In this document: positions 8,067 to 16,818 of the stretch, piece after piece
How the letters are laid out: each line of letters begins with the position of its first letter
How positions within the stretch are numbered: the stretch's first letter is position 1
Source of the DNA: an uncultured Actinomycetes bacterium
Lineage (GTDB): Bacteria > Actinomycetota > Thermoleophilia > Miltoncostaeales > Miltoncostaeaceae
Assembly: GCA_903896045.1 (NCBI GenBank)
Contig: CAITWD010000030.1
Span: forward strand, 1-60,837
Direction of reading: 5' to 3'
DNA length: 60,837 nt
Translations under genes and position numbers: made by a program
Notes under the pieces: generated by a model
Told to the model about the DNA's origin: nothing
Database searches by the model: none
What the model saw: only the letters and a program-made list of their open reading frames with translations

Positions 8067-9772
8067 CCGAGGTGATGGGTCGCGGGTGTCACGCGTTCCG
8101 CAGTCGATGAAAGGACGCATGGGGATGATCGGCCCAGAAGTGCATCCATCATGTGCTGGGGTGTGACCTCAAACGACAAGGTGACCATTCCTGGGCGGTC
8201 GATGTGGAGGGCAATCATTCCATTTACCGCCGGCCGAATGCAGCTCTGGGCTGTGGATGAGACGGCCGACCAGTACGGCGTGTCATGGAGACGAATATCG
8301 ATCCATCCCGGATGCAGTACTGCGATGTGGAGCTGCGTTCCCGACAGCGCAACCACCTTGGCATTTCGTGTGGGGGTCACGATTGGGGTTGGCTGCGGGA
8401 GCGCGTAGATCGTCCATGCCCCGCCGTGTGCAACCGCACGTAACCCAGAGCGCCCGCTGCGCAAAAGATGCGCTTCTTGAATCGACGTGAAATCGAGTTG
8501 GTCAGTGGAAAGCAACACGTAATTCACGCCGAGTGTGCGGAGCCAGGATTGGTAGTTGGCAGGTGTCAGCGTGCCATACAGCACTTTATTTGCGGGGAAA
8601 TCATCTTGCCGGTACCAACCGCGTGCCATCGCATGGTGATCGCGGGCGATGTAATAGGCCTCCCAATAGCGCTTGGACTGCACCACCTCGACGCGAAAGT
8701 TCGGATCGTTGTGCGCATCGAGAAAGCGCAATGCAGGTGTCCAGTAGGCCGCCGACTGCCCCTGCGCACTCGCGGAGTATCTCCACTCATTCACGGGTGG
8801 AATTGCTTGCCATACGGCGACGATGACCAGGCAGACCACGGTGAGCAACGCTGGACGAAACCTGCGTGCGGCGAGCGGAATGATGATCACAACGATGCCG
8901 AAGGTCGCTGCGAAGCGAACCGCGTTCCCTCCGATCGCATTGGGAATCGCATAGTCGATCAGGCTGAGTAGGCCGTAGATGATGAACATCATGCGAAGGC
9001 CGCGGAACTCTGGGCGCCGGGCGCTGAGCGCACCGCCGACTCCGCAGATGACAAGGATCGCGATGAGATCCTTGGGATCAAAGATGTAGTGCGCGCCGGG
9101 CAGCGAAAACAGACGTAAAAGCACCAGTTGCATGATCGCCAAGGCGATCAGTACTCCCGCAAAGATGCGGTGCCGCACCGATGCGATCCAGGTGCGATCT
9201 GTCAGCGCCCAACTTGCAAGTACTAGGACCGCCATGCCAAAGGCCAAGCTATGGGTGGCAATTGCCAATATCGCCAGGAGCGATGCCCATCGCAGTGCAC
9301 CTGATTGCACCGCAACGAGCATCCACAATGAAAAGGCAACGCCCAACAGGAATGGATATACCCCTGCGATAACCTCAAGCGGGAGCGAGATGGCAACACA
9401 GATCGCCGGCAGGAGTCCGAGGTTCGGCCATTGGCGCTGGATGAGCAGCACGGCTGCAGTCGTGCCCGCCCCGACCGCACCCGCGATGACCACGACCGGT
9501 GCGGTGAGCACGGCCGCGGGATAATAGAGCAGGCTGTAGTTCACAAAGCTGTATCTGCCGGCGTACCACAGGTTGTCCCAGAAGACGATGCCATGCTGGC
9601 GAAACAGTTCGGTCTGATAGAGGTGTGTTGCCGCATCTCCACCCGGAGGCCCAGCGAGATACAACAGTGCTGCGGCGATCGCTGCGGCAATACCGAGTAA
9701 CAGCGCATGGAGTGACGTGCGCTGTGCCCACGGCACTTGGGGACCCTTCAGTTGATCCACAACATTGGCCAC
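8063..9772 (-). CDS. polytopic membrane protein, GT-C glycosyltransferase-like
   Basis: 569 aa. Residues 22-335 form about ten membrane helices and the last 230 residues are soluble and probably extracytoplasmic. The first periplasmic loop carries GGDAATHLYQTELFRQHG and then WDNLWYAGRYSF. An acidic residue followed by H-x-Y in the first loop is what GT-C glycosyltransferases and related envelope proteins show, and FLDAHNDPNFRVEVV plus LGVNYVLLS in the soluble part resembles the C-terminal domain of such proteins. I cannot name a substrate. The start is 6 bp after the stop of the penicillin-binding protein gene, so the two are one operon and the product probably acts in wall or glycan assembly. 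Confidence 0.55.
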   Translation of the reverse strand: MANVVDQLKGPQVPWAQRTSLHALLLGIAAAIAAALLYLAGPPGGDAATHLYQTELFRQHGIVFWDNLWYAGRYSFVNYSLLYYPAAVLTAPVVVIAGAVGAGTTAAVLLIQRQWPNLGLLPAICVAISLPLEVIAGVYPFLLGVAFSLWMLVAVQSGALRWASLLAILAIATHSLAFGMAVLVLASWALTDRTWIASVRHRIFAGVLIALAIMQLVLLRLFSLPGAHYIFDPKDLIAILVICGVGGALSARRPEFRGLRMMFIIYGLLSLIDYAIPNAIGGNAVRFAATFGIVVIIIPLAARRFRPALLTVVCLVIVAVWQAIPPVNEWRYSASAQGQSAAYWTPALRFLDAHNDPNFRVEVVQSKRYWEAYYIARDHHAMARGWYRQDDFPANKVLYGTLTPANYQSWLRTLGVNYVLLSTDQLDFTSIQEAHLLRSGRSGLRAVAHGGAWTIYALPQPTPIVTPTRNAKVVALSGTQLHIAVLHPGWIDIRLHDTPYWSAVSSTAQSCIRPAVNGMIALHIDRPGMVTLSFEVTPQHMMDALLGRSSPCVLSSTAERVTPATHHLG

Positions 9773-9778
9773 CGTGGA

Positions 9779-11875
9779 TTAATGTGACGGGGGTGGCGGA
9801 GCGGCGGTTGGTTGTGGTGAGGGTGTTGGGGTGTGCGTTGGATGCGTTGGATGCGTTGGGGGCGCAGTTGTCGTCGGTTGGGTCGGCGTTGTCGGCGTTG
9901 GCGTCGGAGCGACGGCTTGGCTGAACTTGCTGGTGAATGGCTTCCATATGAGCGGTGTCGTTGGCACGGGGTACCCTTGCGCTGGACAGGCGTAGCGCGG
10001 ATCCTTGAGGACCTGTTCCATAAATGCAGCCCAGATCTTCGCCGGGAAACTTCCACCGGTGACGTGGATACCGTGGACATTGGTGAGGTCCTTAGGGGTT
10101 CCTGATGCATTGGGGTATCCCACCCATACTGCTGCCGCATAGCATGGGGTGTATCCCACAAACCATGCGTCGACATAGTTGTTGGTCGTACCTGTTTTGC
10201 CGGCGATATTTGGGGCGATGTTTGCGTTGACGGCCGTGCCCTGGAGCACATTGTCATGAAGGATTTGGGTCACGCCGTAGGCGACCCCATCACTGATGAC
10301 CCGTGTAAGTGACGGCTGGGTCGTGATGACGGGACCATCTGGTGGAACGATTTGTGTGACCGAGAGTGGGGTCACTCGTTGACCCCCATTTGACAAGGCG
10401 CTGTACGCCGTTGTCATATCGAGGGGCGTCACAACCCCGGAGCCAAGACCAATTGAGGCCACAACTGGGAGATTGCGGTCGCGGGGAATACCGAGCGTAT
10501 ACGCGGTGTCGACGACCGCCTGGGGCCCCACATCGAGGGTGAGTTGGGTGTAGACCGAGTTGTCGGACTGCAAGGTTGCGTTGTGGATGTTGATCCGCCC
10601 CGGATACGTATTGCTGTAGGTCTGCACATTGATCGCACCCCAGTTTGGGTCAACAAAGTTCAATGGGTGCGAGACGTAGTAGGTCGTATCTGGGTTGATT
10701 CCTTGATTGATCGCGGCGGCGAGTACGAATGTTTTAAAGGTCGACCCAGGTTGACGCAGCGCTTCGGTCGCGTAGTTGAATTGGCTATTTGGTCCGAATG
10801 GCTGTGTGGACTGCATTGCCCGGATGGCGCCAGTGTGGGTATCCATCATCACGAGGGCCGCTTCCGGATCACCGGGGCTTCCGAGTTGGCTATTGATTGC
10901 ATTCAGTGCAGCGTTATCGAGTTTTGGATCGATCGTGGTGTAGATCTTCAGACCATCGTCGGCCAGTGCCGCTTGTCCATAGGTCGCCTCAAGATTCTGT
11001 TTGACGTACTCGAAGAAATAGCCGTCCTGGGGGGTTGCCGTATATGCCGTTCCTGGATTGAGTTCGAGCCCTTGGCGCTCGGCCGCTGCCGCCGCGGCCG
11101 GGGTGACATATCCCTGGGCCGCCATTTGGGCCAGTACTTCATTCCGCCGCTCTTTGGCGATCACTGGGTGCACAAGCGGGTTGTACTGGGTGGGTGCCTG
11201 AGGAAGGCCCGCCAAGAGTGCGGCCTGGGCGAGGCTGATGTTCTCAACGTGCCGATTGAAGTAGGTGACCGATGCCGCCTCGACTCCTACGGCATTGTTG
11301 CCGTAGAAGACGCTATTGAGATAGTCAGTCAGGATCTGATCCTTGGTGTGCGACTTCTCGTAATGCAGCGCGAGGTAGGCCTCTTTGATCTTCCCGGACA
11401 CCGAGTGGTCATTTCCACCCAGGACAAGCACCTTCATCAACTGCATGGTGATCGTGGAACCCCCCTGCAGCCCCCCGCCCCCGGAAACATCGTGTGCCGC
11501 AGCGCCGAGCAGGCGCACATAGTCGACTCCGTGATGCTGGTAAAAGCGCTTGTCCTCGATGGCGACGGTTGCCTCTTTGAGGATTGGCGGAATCTGTGCA
11601 CTGGTGACGATGGTGCGGTTTTGGGTCCCCGCAACAACGCCGAGAAGGTGGCTATCGCGATCAAAAATGGACGTATTTTGGCCGAGGGTTGCGATGTTGA
11701 GGTGTGCCGTCTCGTGGGTAATCGTGTTGATTTCTCGATTGAGGGCGAGCCCACCCACCAGAACACCCCCGACAATGATTCCCAGGACGATGAGGATCGT
11801 GAATCGGATCCGTGATGCGCGGCGCTGCCGTTGCTGACGCGTTCTGCGCGCACGCTTTGTCTGGAAGTGGGTCAT
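9779..11875 (-). CDS. class A penicillin-binding protein (glycosyltransferase/transpeptidase)
   Basis: 698 aa bifunctional peptidoglycan synthase. A basic cytoplasmic head (1-26) and one anchor helix (about 27-48) precede a GT51 domain with EDKRFYQHHGVDYVR and GGSTITMQL, then LNSVFYGNNAVGVEAAS. The transpeptidase domain has all three active-site motifs in order: STFK (SxxK), SDN (SxN) and KTGT. After residue about 655 there is a low-complexity tail of Pro, Thr and His, which should be extended and wall-exposed. The start is ATG 11875. The downstream GT-C-like gene begins 6 bp after the stop. A plus-strand ORF of 423 codons inside this gene is a shadow. Confidence 0.93.
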   Translation of the reverse strand: MTHFQTKRARRTRQQRQRRASRIRFTILIVLGIIVGGVLVGGLALNREINTITHETAHLNIATLGQNTSIFDRDSHLLGVVAGTQNRTIVTSAQIPPILKEATVAIEDKRFYQHHGVDYVRLLGAAAHDVSGGGGLQGGSTITMQLMKVLVLGGNDHSVSGKIKEAYLALHYEKSHTKDQILTDYLNSVFYGNNAVGVEAASVTYFNRHVENISLAQAALLAGLPQAPTQYNPLVHPVIAKERRNEVLAQMAAQGYVTPAAAAAAERQGLELNPGTAYTATPQDGYFFEYVKQNLEATYGQAALADDGLKIYTTIDPKLDNAALNAINSQLGSPGDPEAALVMMDTHTGAIRAMQSTQPFGPNSQFNYATEALRQPGSTFKTFVLAAAINQGINPDTTYYVSHPLNFVDPNWGAINVQTYSNTYPGRINIHNATLQSDNSVYTQLTLDVGPQAVVDTAYTLGIPRDRNLPVVASIGLGSGVVTPLDMTTAYSALSNGGQRVTPLSVTQIVPPDGPVITTQPSLTRVISDGVAYGVTQILHDNVLQGTAVNANIAPNIAGKTGTTNNYVDAWFVGYTPCYAAAVWVGYPNASGTPKDLTNVHGIHVTGGSFPAKIWAAFMEQVLKDPRYACPAQGYPVPTTPLIWKPFTSKFSQAVAPTPTPTTPTQPTTTAPPTHPTHPTHTPTPSPQPTAAPPPPSH

Positions 11876-12172
11876 CGAGTTAGTTGGCGATCACGCGGGC
11901 GTGCGCAGGCCTGAGCGCGGGCTGGTGGAGCGGCGTGTGTGGTGCACCCCATCACGAGGCACGACTCCTCCAGCTGCAGCACATCTCGAATCCACGATGT
12001 CGTTCCTACTGTTGTGGTCGTCTGTGTATGTGCGACATTCGACCGAAGATCGCGCCGATCGGCGCCGCTGCGCCGTATTGAAGTGCAATGTCAGTGCTGA
12101 CCGGTGATGATGCCGAAAATCCCGTCACGTGACTGCGACGTTCACCCAGGTCCGGTGGAGTATAAACCGCTT
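11876..12172. other. intergenic region between divergent genes
   Basis: 297 bp between the penicillin-binding protein gene (leftward) and the HAD gene (rightward). No ORF here has coding character and I see no RNA gene. It should contain both promoters. The only clear one is TATAAA at 12161-12166, just before the HAD start. GATCGCGCCGATCGGCGCCGC-type short repeats near 12050 are not a convincing operator. Confidence 0.5.
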
Positions 12173-12880
12173 ATGTCCGCGGCTCGACACAAGAAGGGTT
12201 TGGTGTACCAGGGCGCGCCGGTCACGACGCTTTTGTGCGACGCAATGGGAACATTGGTGCACCTCACGGACCCGGTCCGCGCACTGGGTGAGGCACTCAT
12301 CGCCCGGGGCGCCCACAACAGCGCCGAGGTTGTCGCGAATGCCCTTCGTGCAGAGATCGCATTTTATCGTGCGCATCATCTGCGTGGGTCGACCCCCGCG
12401 GGGGTCGCTGAGCTGCGCGCAGAATGCGCCGATGTGTGTTCTGCACATTTGACCCAGACGGTGCGACATGAGGATCTCGTCGCGATCCTCGTGGAGGCCC
12501 TTGCAGTCGTTGTGTATCCGGATGTCCACGCGGCGTTGTGGGATCTGCGCCAGGCAGGGGTCACCATCGTTGTGGTGAGCGATTGGGATGTCAGCTTGGG
12601 CGCGCAGCTTCGTGCGCTGGGTGTTGCCGATCTTGTGGATGCCGTTGTGGTGAGCGCCGATATCGGGGTGACCAAGCCTGACCAGCAGTTGTTTCATGCG
12701 GCGCTTCGGGCCGTCGATGCGCTCCCTGATGGGGCGATGTGTTGCGGAGATGACCTCATACGTGACGTTGCGGGCGCACACGGGTCTGGCATCCGAGCTG
12801 TACTACTCGATCGGGATGGACGATTTCCTGAACGCACCGATACGGTGCGTTCATTGGCGGAAATCATCGAACTGCGTTAG
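12173..12880 (+). CDS. HAD-superfamily hydrolase, dehalogenase/HDHD3-like
   Basis: 235 aa from ATG 12173, placed 6 nt after a TATAAA box; longer in-frame starts would put the start upstream of that promoter. HAD motif I reads LCDAMGTLV at about 20-28, motif II is VVVSDWD, motif III TKPDQQLF, and motif IV CCGDDLIRDVAGAHGSGI. The nucleophile Asp is present, but the second motif I Asp (DxD) is replaced, giving D-x-x-G-T as in haloacid-dehalogenase-type members. That makes a standard phosphatase mechanism less certain. An alpha-helical cap lies between motifs I and II (type C1). The last codons overlap the convergent repressor gene in TTAG. Confidence 0.72.
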   Translation: MSAARHKKGLVYQGAPVTTLLCDAMGTLVHLTDPVRALGEALIARGAHNSAEVVANALRAEIAFYRAHHLRGSTPAGVAELRAECADVCSAHLTQTVRHEDLVAILVEALAVVVYPDVHAALWDLRQAGVTIVVVSDWDVSLGAQLRALGVADLVDAVVVSADIGVTKPDQQLFHAALRAVDALPDGAMCCGDDLIRDVAGAHGSGIRAVLLDRDGRFPERTDTVRSLAEIIELR

Positions 12881-13158
12881 CGCGAAAGTGATCCGAATCG
12901 CAAAAAGGTTGCGATGGCATCTTCAAGTTGCGCCACACAGTCGCCTTCGTCGGTCAGGACGCAGGTGCGCATTTGGTCGGTGATCAGGTGTAAGCCCACC
13001 TGATCGAGCGCAGCCTTCACCGCGGAGAGTTGTGTCAACACCTCCCGACAGCTCGCACCTTCATCCAACATTCGTTGGACGCCGCGAAGTTGTCCCTCGG
13101 CGCGGCGCAAGCGTACTTGGAGTTGCTCAGGAGGGGTTGTCTGGGCGGAGGTCGTCAT
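12877..13158 (-). CDS. CsoR/FrmR-family repressor with CstR-like Cys pair
   Basis: 93 aa all-helical DUF156 repressor. The start is ATG 13158, touching the fmdB-like stop (TAATG); the upstream part of the longer frame overlaps fmdB-like coding sequence and is discarded. EGQLRGVQRMLDEGASCREV and LSAVKAALDQ match the family. Aligned by eye to M. tuberculosis CsoR, Cys36 corresponds to Cys37 and Cys65 to Cys66, but the copper-binding His61 corresponds to Gln62. Cys pair without the His is the pattern of persulfide-sensing CstR rather than copper-sensing CsoR. It is last in an operon with thioredoxin reductase and thioredoxin, and a GC-rich inverted repeat lies over the operon promoter, so autoregulation by sulfane sulfur or redox state is a reasonable inference. 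Confidence 0.8.
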   Translation of the reverse strand: MTTSAQTTPPEQLQVRLRRAEGQLRGVQRMLDEGASCREVLTQLSAVKAALDQVGLHLITDQMRTCVLTDEGDCVAQLEDAIATFLRFGSLSR

Positions 13159-13385
13159 TAGTGACCCCCGCACGCCCCACCGCAGCACCCTCCGCCACCA
13201 AAGCTCGTGACGGTTGGGGCAGCGGTCACCCGAGTTGGCCGTGGGGCGACAAAGCCCGTGAAGCGTTGATCGACCTCGCGTGAACCACAATCAGGACACA
13301 CACGGTCTTCGTCGCGGAGGAATCCTTGACGGAATGTTTCAAAGTGCGTTGCGCAGGAGGCGCAGGCAAGGTCATATGTGGGCAT
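13158..13385 (-). CDS. FmdB-family zinc-ribbon protein
   Basis: 75 aa. It has the FmdB-type start MPTYDLACASCATHFE with a CxxC at residues 8-11 and a second CPDC at about 30-33, forming a small zinc ribbon. The C-terminal tail is glycine and cysteine rich (GGGGCCGGACGGH) and could bind another metal or act as a redox or sulfur site. Functions of this family are poorly known; it was named from a regulator of formamidase. The gene sits between trxA and the repressor gene in one operon; its stop TAA overlaps the ATG of the repressor by one base. Confidence 0.8.
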   Translation of the reverse strand: MPTYDLACASCATHFETFRQGFLRDEDRVCPDCGSREVDQRFTGFVAPRPTRVTAAPTVTSFGGGGCCGGACGGH

Positions 13386-13402
13386 CGAAAACTCCTTGAT
13401 AC

Positions 13403-13726
13403 CTATTGCGTGAGGCCGAGCTGCTTTTCCAGCTGCGCCTTTGGCATTGCGCCAACCGCTTGATGGGTGAGTTGACCGTTTTCAAACAGGCCGAGGAACG
13501 GAATCCCCTGCACGCCATAGTGAGCGGCAATGGTGCCGTGCTTGTCGACATCGAGCTTGCCAACGACGAGGGTGCCGGCGCGCTCGGTGGCAATTTGTTC
13601 CACGACGGGAGCAATTGTGCGGCATGGGCCACACCATTCCGCCCAAAAGTCGACCAAGACGGGGTGTGGATTTTCGAGAACTACGCTCTGAAAGTTATCT
13701 TGTGTGATTTCGAGAACGTCAGCCAT
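13403..13726 (-). CDS. trxA: thioredoxin
   Basis: 107 aa, full length for TrxA. The active site WCGPC is at residues 31-35 and the buried Asp at about 26 (VDFWAEW) is kept. The cis-proline loop reads GIPF, where most thioredoxins have an aliphatic residue-Pro-Thr, a mild change. It reduces protein disulfides and, in other bacteria, protein and low-molecular-weight persulfides, using electrons from TrxB. It lies 29 bp after trxB and 17 bp before the fmdB-like gene on the same strand. Confidence 0.95.
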   Translation of the reverse strand: MADVLEITQDNFQSVVLENPHPVLVDFWAEWCGPCRTIAPVVEQIATERAGTLVVGKLDVDKHGTIAAHYGVQGIPFLGLFENGQLTHQAVGAMPKAQLEKQLGLTQ

Positions 13727-13755
13727 GGTGGAGCCTTCCTTGGTAGTCGAGTGAA

Positions 13756-14700
13756 TTAGGCGTGCTGGGCGGCGGCGCTATGCGATTGGGCTTCGACCCA
13801 TCGTTCTGCATCAATCGCCGCCGCGCAACCACTTCCCGCCGCGGTGATTGCTTGGCGGTAGACGGTGTCTTGCACATCGCCGCAGGCGAAGACGCCATCG
13901 ATGTTGGTACGTGTTCCGTTGGTGATGATGTATCCCGCAGGATCAAGGTCTACCTGGCCGACAAACAAGTCGGTGTTCGGAAAGTGCCCGATTGCGACGA
14001 AGACCGCTGCCGTAGGGATGGTGTCGAGCGCACCAGATGTGGTGTCCCGGACGACCACACCCTCAACGGCACTATCTCCGGTGATGCTGTCTACTTCTGC
14101 ATTCCAACGCACGGTGATCTTGGGATGGGCAAGCACGCGCTCAACCATGATGCGCGAGGCGCGGAATTCATCGCGTCGGTGCACCACCGTGACATGGGAG
14201 GCGATGCGAGCGAGAAAGAGCGCCTCTTCCATTGCGGTGTCTCCGCCGCCGACAACCACGACATCGCGATCGCGAAAAAAGAAGCCATCGCATGTGGCGC
14301 AGGAGCTGACCCCATAGCCACGTAGGCGGGTTTCGCTCTCAAGTCCCAACCATCTTGCCGAGGCGCCCGTGGAGATGATGATGCTCTTGGCGCGATATTC
14401 TTGGTCGCCCATCCAGACACCAAATGGGCGTTGCGAGAGGTCAACCCGTGTGACGTCAACCGTCAATATCTGCGCGCCGAAACGCTCCGCTTGGCTGCGG
14501 AACATCTCCATGAGTTCGGGCCCTTGCACGCCATCGGGAAAGCCAGGGTAATTTTCCACATCGGTCGTGATCATGAGTTGGCCGCCGGCCGCGTACCCCT
14601 CAATGATCACCGGCGCGAGATTCGCCCGTGCGGCGTAGATGGCGGCGGTGAGACCCGCAGGGCCTCCGCCAATGATGATGACCTCATGTACGTCCGACAC
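13756..14700 (-). CDS. trxB: thioredoxin reductase
   Basis: 314 aa, standard length. FAD-binding GGGPAG at 11-16, redox-active C134-A-T-C137 in [11 protein letters not shown], the NADPH-binding [13 protein letters not shown] motif, and the C-terminal [13 protein letters not shown] motif are all present. It reduces thioredoxin with NADPH in the cytoplasm. The start is GTG 14700; the ATG three bases upstream is out of frame. It heads the operon trxB-trxA-fmdB-repressor. A promoter and an inverted-repeat operator lie 29-48 bp upstream. Confidence 0.95.
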   Translation of the reverse strand: MSDVHEVIIIGGGPAGLTAAIYAARANLAPVIIEGYAAGGQLMITTDVENYPGFPDGVQGPELMEMFRSQAERFGAQILTVDVTRVDLSQRPFGVWMGDQEYRAKSIIISTGASARWLGLESETRLRGYGVSSCATCDGFFFRDRDVVVVGGGDTAMEEALFLARIASHVTVVHRRDEFRASRIMVERVLAHPKITVRWNAEVDSITGDSAVEGVVVRDTTSGALDTIPTAAVFVAIGHFPNTDLFVGQVDLDPAGYIITNGTRTNIDGVFACGDVQDTVYRQAITAAGSGCAAAIDAERWVEAQSHSAAAQHA

Positions 14701-14728
14701 ATCAACCCCATTTCACCCTGCGTGCAAT

Positions 14729-14744
14729 ATACCCAGGGGGGTAT
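14729..14744. promoter_or_regulatory. probable CsoR/CstR-type operator upstream of trxB
   Basis: ATACCC-AGGG-GGGTAT is a perfect 6-bp inverted repeat around a G-rich spacer. A/T-rich ends and G/C-tract halves are what DUF156 repressors of the CsoR and CstR group bind. It overlaps the last two bases of the trxB -10 box, so a bound repressor would block RNA polymerase. The repressor gene at the end of the same operon is the obvious ligand. Confidence 0.65.
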
Positions 14745-14748
14745 TCTA
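14743..14748 (-). promoter_or_regulatory. trxB -10 box
   Basis: TAGAAT read on the minus strand, 42 nt before the GTG of trxB, giving a leader of roughly 35 nt. It overlaps the operator at 14729-14744. I see no good -35 element. Confidence 0.5.
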
Positions 14749-14771
14749 TCATGACCTGTGCGGAGGGGCGT

Positions 14772-15332
14772 TTACGCCTCAGGCGATGAGGATGTGGACT
14801 GGGTGGTGGATGTTGAGCGCGGCTGCCAGACCAGCACCGAGCCGACGCTCACCGGGCGTTTGCATGCGGCGTAGTAGGTGCGTTGCTGCTCCATCTCAAT
14901 CTGCGCGACACGGGCAACATCGCGTGCAGTGACCACGCCCCAAGCGATAAAGACCCCGACGACGACCCCTTCTGCCATTCCCCCTCCACCCAGCACGGCG
15001 GTCAAAAAGCCCATGATGAAGACGCCAGCAATGGTCAAACAGATCAACAGTCCGATGCCCCAAGCACGCCACTGCCTGTCAGTTGCCTCCAGCCGCCGAG
15101 GTGATGATGGGTTTGGTGTTGCGTCCGGCAGACGACTGCTGGGAAGGCCACTTGCCTGCATCCAGGTGCGCAGCAGCACAAGAAAAATCAGCGTCGTCGC
15201 GACCACCGTAATCAGTGCGGTGAGACACCAACTCATACGTTGGGACCCGCTCTGGCCGATTTGGAATGCAGCGGCAATGCAGAGCACCAGGAGGCCAGTG
15301 AGGATGAGCATCCGTGCCCAGATGTGCGACAT
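14772..15332 (-). CDS. hypothetical four-helix membrane protein
   Basis: 186 aa from ATG 15332 (MSHIWARM); the longer frame to 15524 begins in the coding region of the divergent MFS gene and is less likely. Four hydrophobic helices at about 8-28, 37-57, 96-122 and 127-145, with a polar Pro/Ser-rich loop between helices 2 and 3. After the last helix comes a cytoplasmic tail (RDVARVAQIEMEQQRTYYAACKRP) and a Ser/Thr-rich end. No family recognised. It is upstream of trxB on the same strand but the trxB promoter lies between, so it is probably a separate unit. Confidence 0.6.
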   Translation of the reverse strand: MSHIWARMLILTGLLVLCIAAAFQIGQSGSQRMSWCLTALITVVATTLIFLVLLRTWMQASGLPSSRLPDATPNPSSPRRLEATDRQWRAWGIGLLICLTIAGVFIMGFLTAVLGGGGMAEGVVVGVFIAWGVVTARDVARVAQIEMEQQRTYYAACKRPVSVGSVLVWQPRSTSTTQSTSSSPEA

Positions 15333-15462
15333 CCGGGCGTAGTTCCAAAGCTTTTCGTCGGTCACAAGTATCGAGGCTATCGAGTCTGATGGGCAGATGC
15401 ATGATTTGATGCAGCGCACGCACCTCGTGTCATGGGGCGCCTGTGGGAACCGAGAGGACACA

Positions 15463-16680
15463 ATGACTCGTTGGGCGTGGAGCGCAACACTCGCGCTACT
15501 GATTTTTACGATGGGTACGAGCATCGTGACGCCGCTGCTCCCCCTCTATCAGACGCGGTTTTCACTCAGTGATGGGCAGATCACCCTCTTGTTTGCGGCC
15601 TACACCCTGACCGTGGTCCCGACCATGTTGGTCATGGGTGGAATCTCTGACCGTATTGGTCGCAAACGTGTGATGTTGCCGGCAATGGTCAGCGTCACCC
15701 TTGCCTCGGTGGTGCTCGCCTTTGCTGAGAATGTCCCAATGCTCTTTGCCGGCCGCGTGTTACAGGGCCTTGCAATCGGAAGCTTTCTCGGCGTGGGTAC
15801 TGCATTTATCGTCGATCACGCCCGTCCGCGTGAGAAGGCCTGGTCGGCGATGGTGGCAGGGTTGGCATTCCGTTTGGGATTTGGTCTTGGGCCGGGTCTC
15901 GCCGGGATCATTGCGCAGAATTCGAATGAACCCATTCGTCGGCCCTTCGAGGGCCATGTGCTGCTGATGGTGATTGCATTTTTGGCATTTGCGGTCACGC
16001 CCGAGACGGTACGACGCCTTCCGCGGGATCGATCGAGCGGGAGATGGCGTCCCCAAGTCGGTGTTCCTGCGGGCCAAATGGCGGGATTCGCAACCTTCTT
16101 GGCCCCTGCGGCATTTGTCTTGGGATTTCTCGATGCGACCCTTTTGTCTGTGGTGCCGCTCTACATGGTGGCGGTGCTTGGTGTGCGCAACCTGATCTTG
16201 ATCGGCCTTGTCGGATTTCTCGAACTCGGCCTTGGTGGGGTCACCCCCCTGCTTGCTCGGAATATGCCGCCGCGGATTGCGGTGATGATTGGTGTGGGCG
16301 GGGGTGCTGTGGCATCGCTCCTGGTCGTGTCCGCCTCGCAACTCCATTCGGTGGCGTTTGTGCTGATTGCCGCCGCCGCAATCGGGTTGTTGAACGGGCT
16401 GACATTGCAAGGTGCGACAGCGATTTGTGGTGTCTCGGTGCCAATCACTGAGCGTGGAAAGTTGGTGTCGGCGCTCTACATGTGTGCATACGCGGGGACA
16501 ATTCCCACTATTGCGCTTGGCTATCTTGCGCAGGGGATTGGCATTACCCCTGCACTTGGCATTTTTTCGGTCGCCGCCATTCTGCTCGCGATATGCGTGA
16601 TTGTGGTTGGGGGGCGGGTCTATCGCGAAGTGGTTCCGTATGTCGAAACACCCGTACCAGCGACCGATCACCGCGCGTGA
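15463..16680 (+). CDS. MFS transporter
   Basis: 405 aa with about twelve membrane helices. The start is ATG 15463, preceded by GAGAGGA at a good distance. The MFS signature between helices 2 and 3 is GGISDRIGRKRVML (G-x-x-x-D-R-x-G-R-K/R), at about 60-73. FAGRVLQGLAIGSFLGVGTAFI fits helix 4, and HARPREKAWSAMVAGLAFRLGFGLGPGLAG fits the helix 5 drug/H+ antiporter motif C (G-x-x-x-G-P-x-x-G). This suggests an efflux pump of the drug:H+ antiporter type; the substrate is unknown. It stands alone between membrane-protein and rlmN genes. Confidence 0.85.
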   Translation: MTRWAWSATLALLIFTMGTSIVTPLLPLYQTRFSLSDGQITLLFAAYTLTVVPTMLVMGGISDRIGRKRVMLPAMVSVTLASVVLAFAENVPMLFAGRVLQGLAIGSFLGVGTAFIVDHARPREKAWSAMVAGLAFRLGFGLGPGLAGIIAQNSNEPIRRPFEGHVLLMVIAFLAFAVTPETVRRLPRDRSSGRWRPQVGVPAGQMAGFATFLAPAAFVLGFLDATLLSVVPLYMVAVLGVRNLILIGLVGFLELGLGGVTPLLARNMPPRIAVMIGVGGGAVASLLVVSASQLHSVAFVLIAAAAIGLLNGLTLQGATAICGVSVPITERGKLVSALYMCAYAGTIPTIALGYLAQGIGITPALGIFSVAAILLAICVIVVGGRVYREVVPYVETPVPATDHRA

Positions 16681-16806
16681 GACCCGTCGCGCGCCGCGCT
16701 GATCCGATACCGATGCCGCACTGCATCGAGATGGCAACCGACGATCGCAGTGTCATTCCATGCCAATTGGCGAACCAGATTGCGGCGGCACATGAGCTCC
16801 GACTGC

Positions 16807-16812
16807 TACCGT
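16807..16812 (+). promoter_or_regulatory. rlmN -10 box
   Basis: TACCGT (TAnnnT) ends 6 nt before the chosen rlmN ATG at 16819, which would make the transcript leaderless. It supports this start over the in-frame ATG at 16792. Confidence 0.4.
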
Positions 16813-16818
16813 CGTCGC

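Noticed and set aside
10544-11815. 423-codon ORF on the plus strand
   Set aside because: It is antisense to the penicillin-binding protein, whose SxxK, SxN and KTGT motifs prove the minus-strand frame.
12877-13158. copper-sensor CsoR call for the repressor
   Set aside because: The family is right, but the His61 position is Gln62, so a plain copper-sensor label is not supported.
15760-16737. 325-codon ORF on the minus strand
   Set aside because: It is antisense to the MFS transporter and is Arg/His-rich with no motif.
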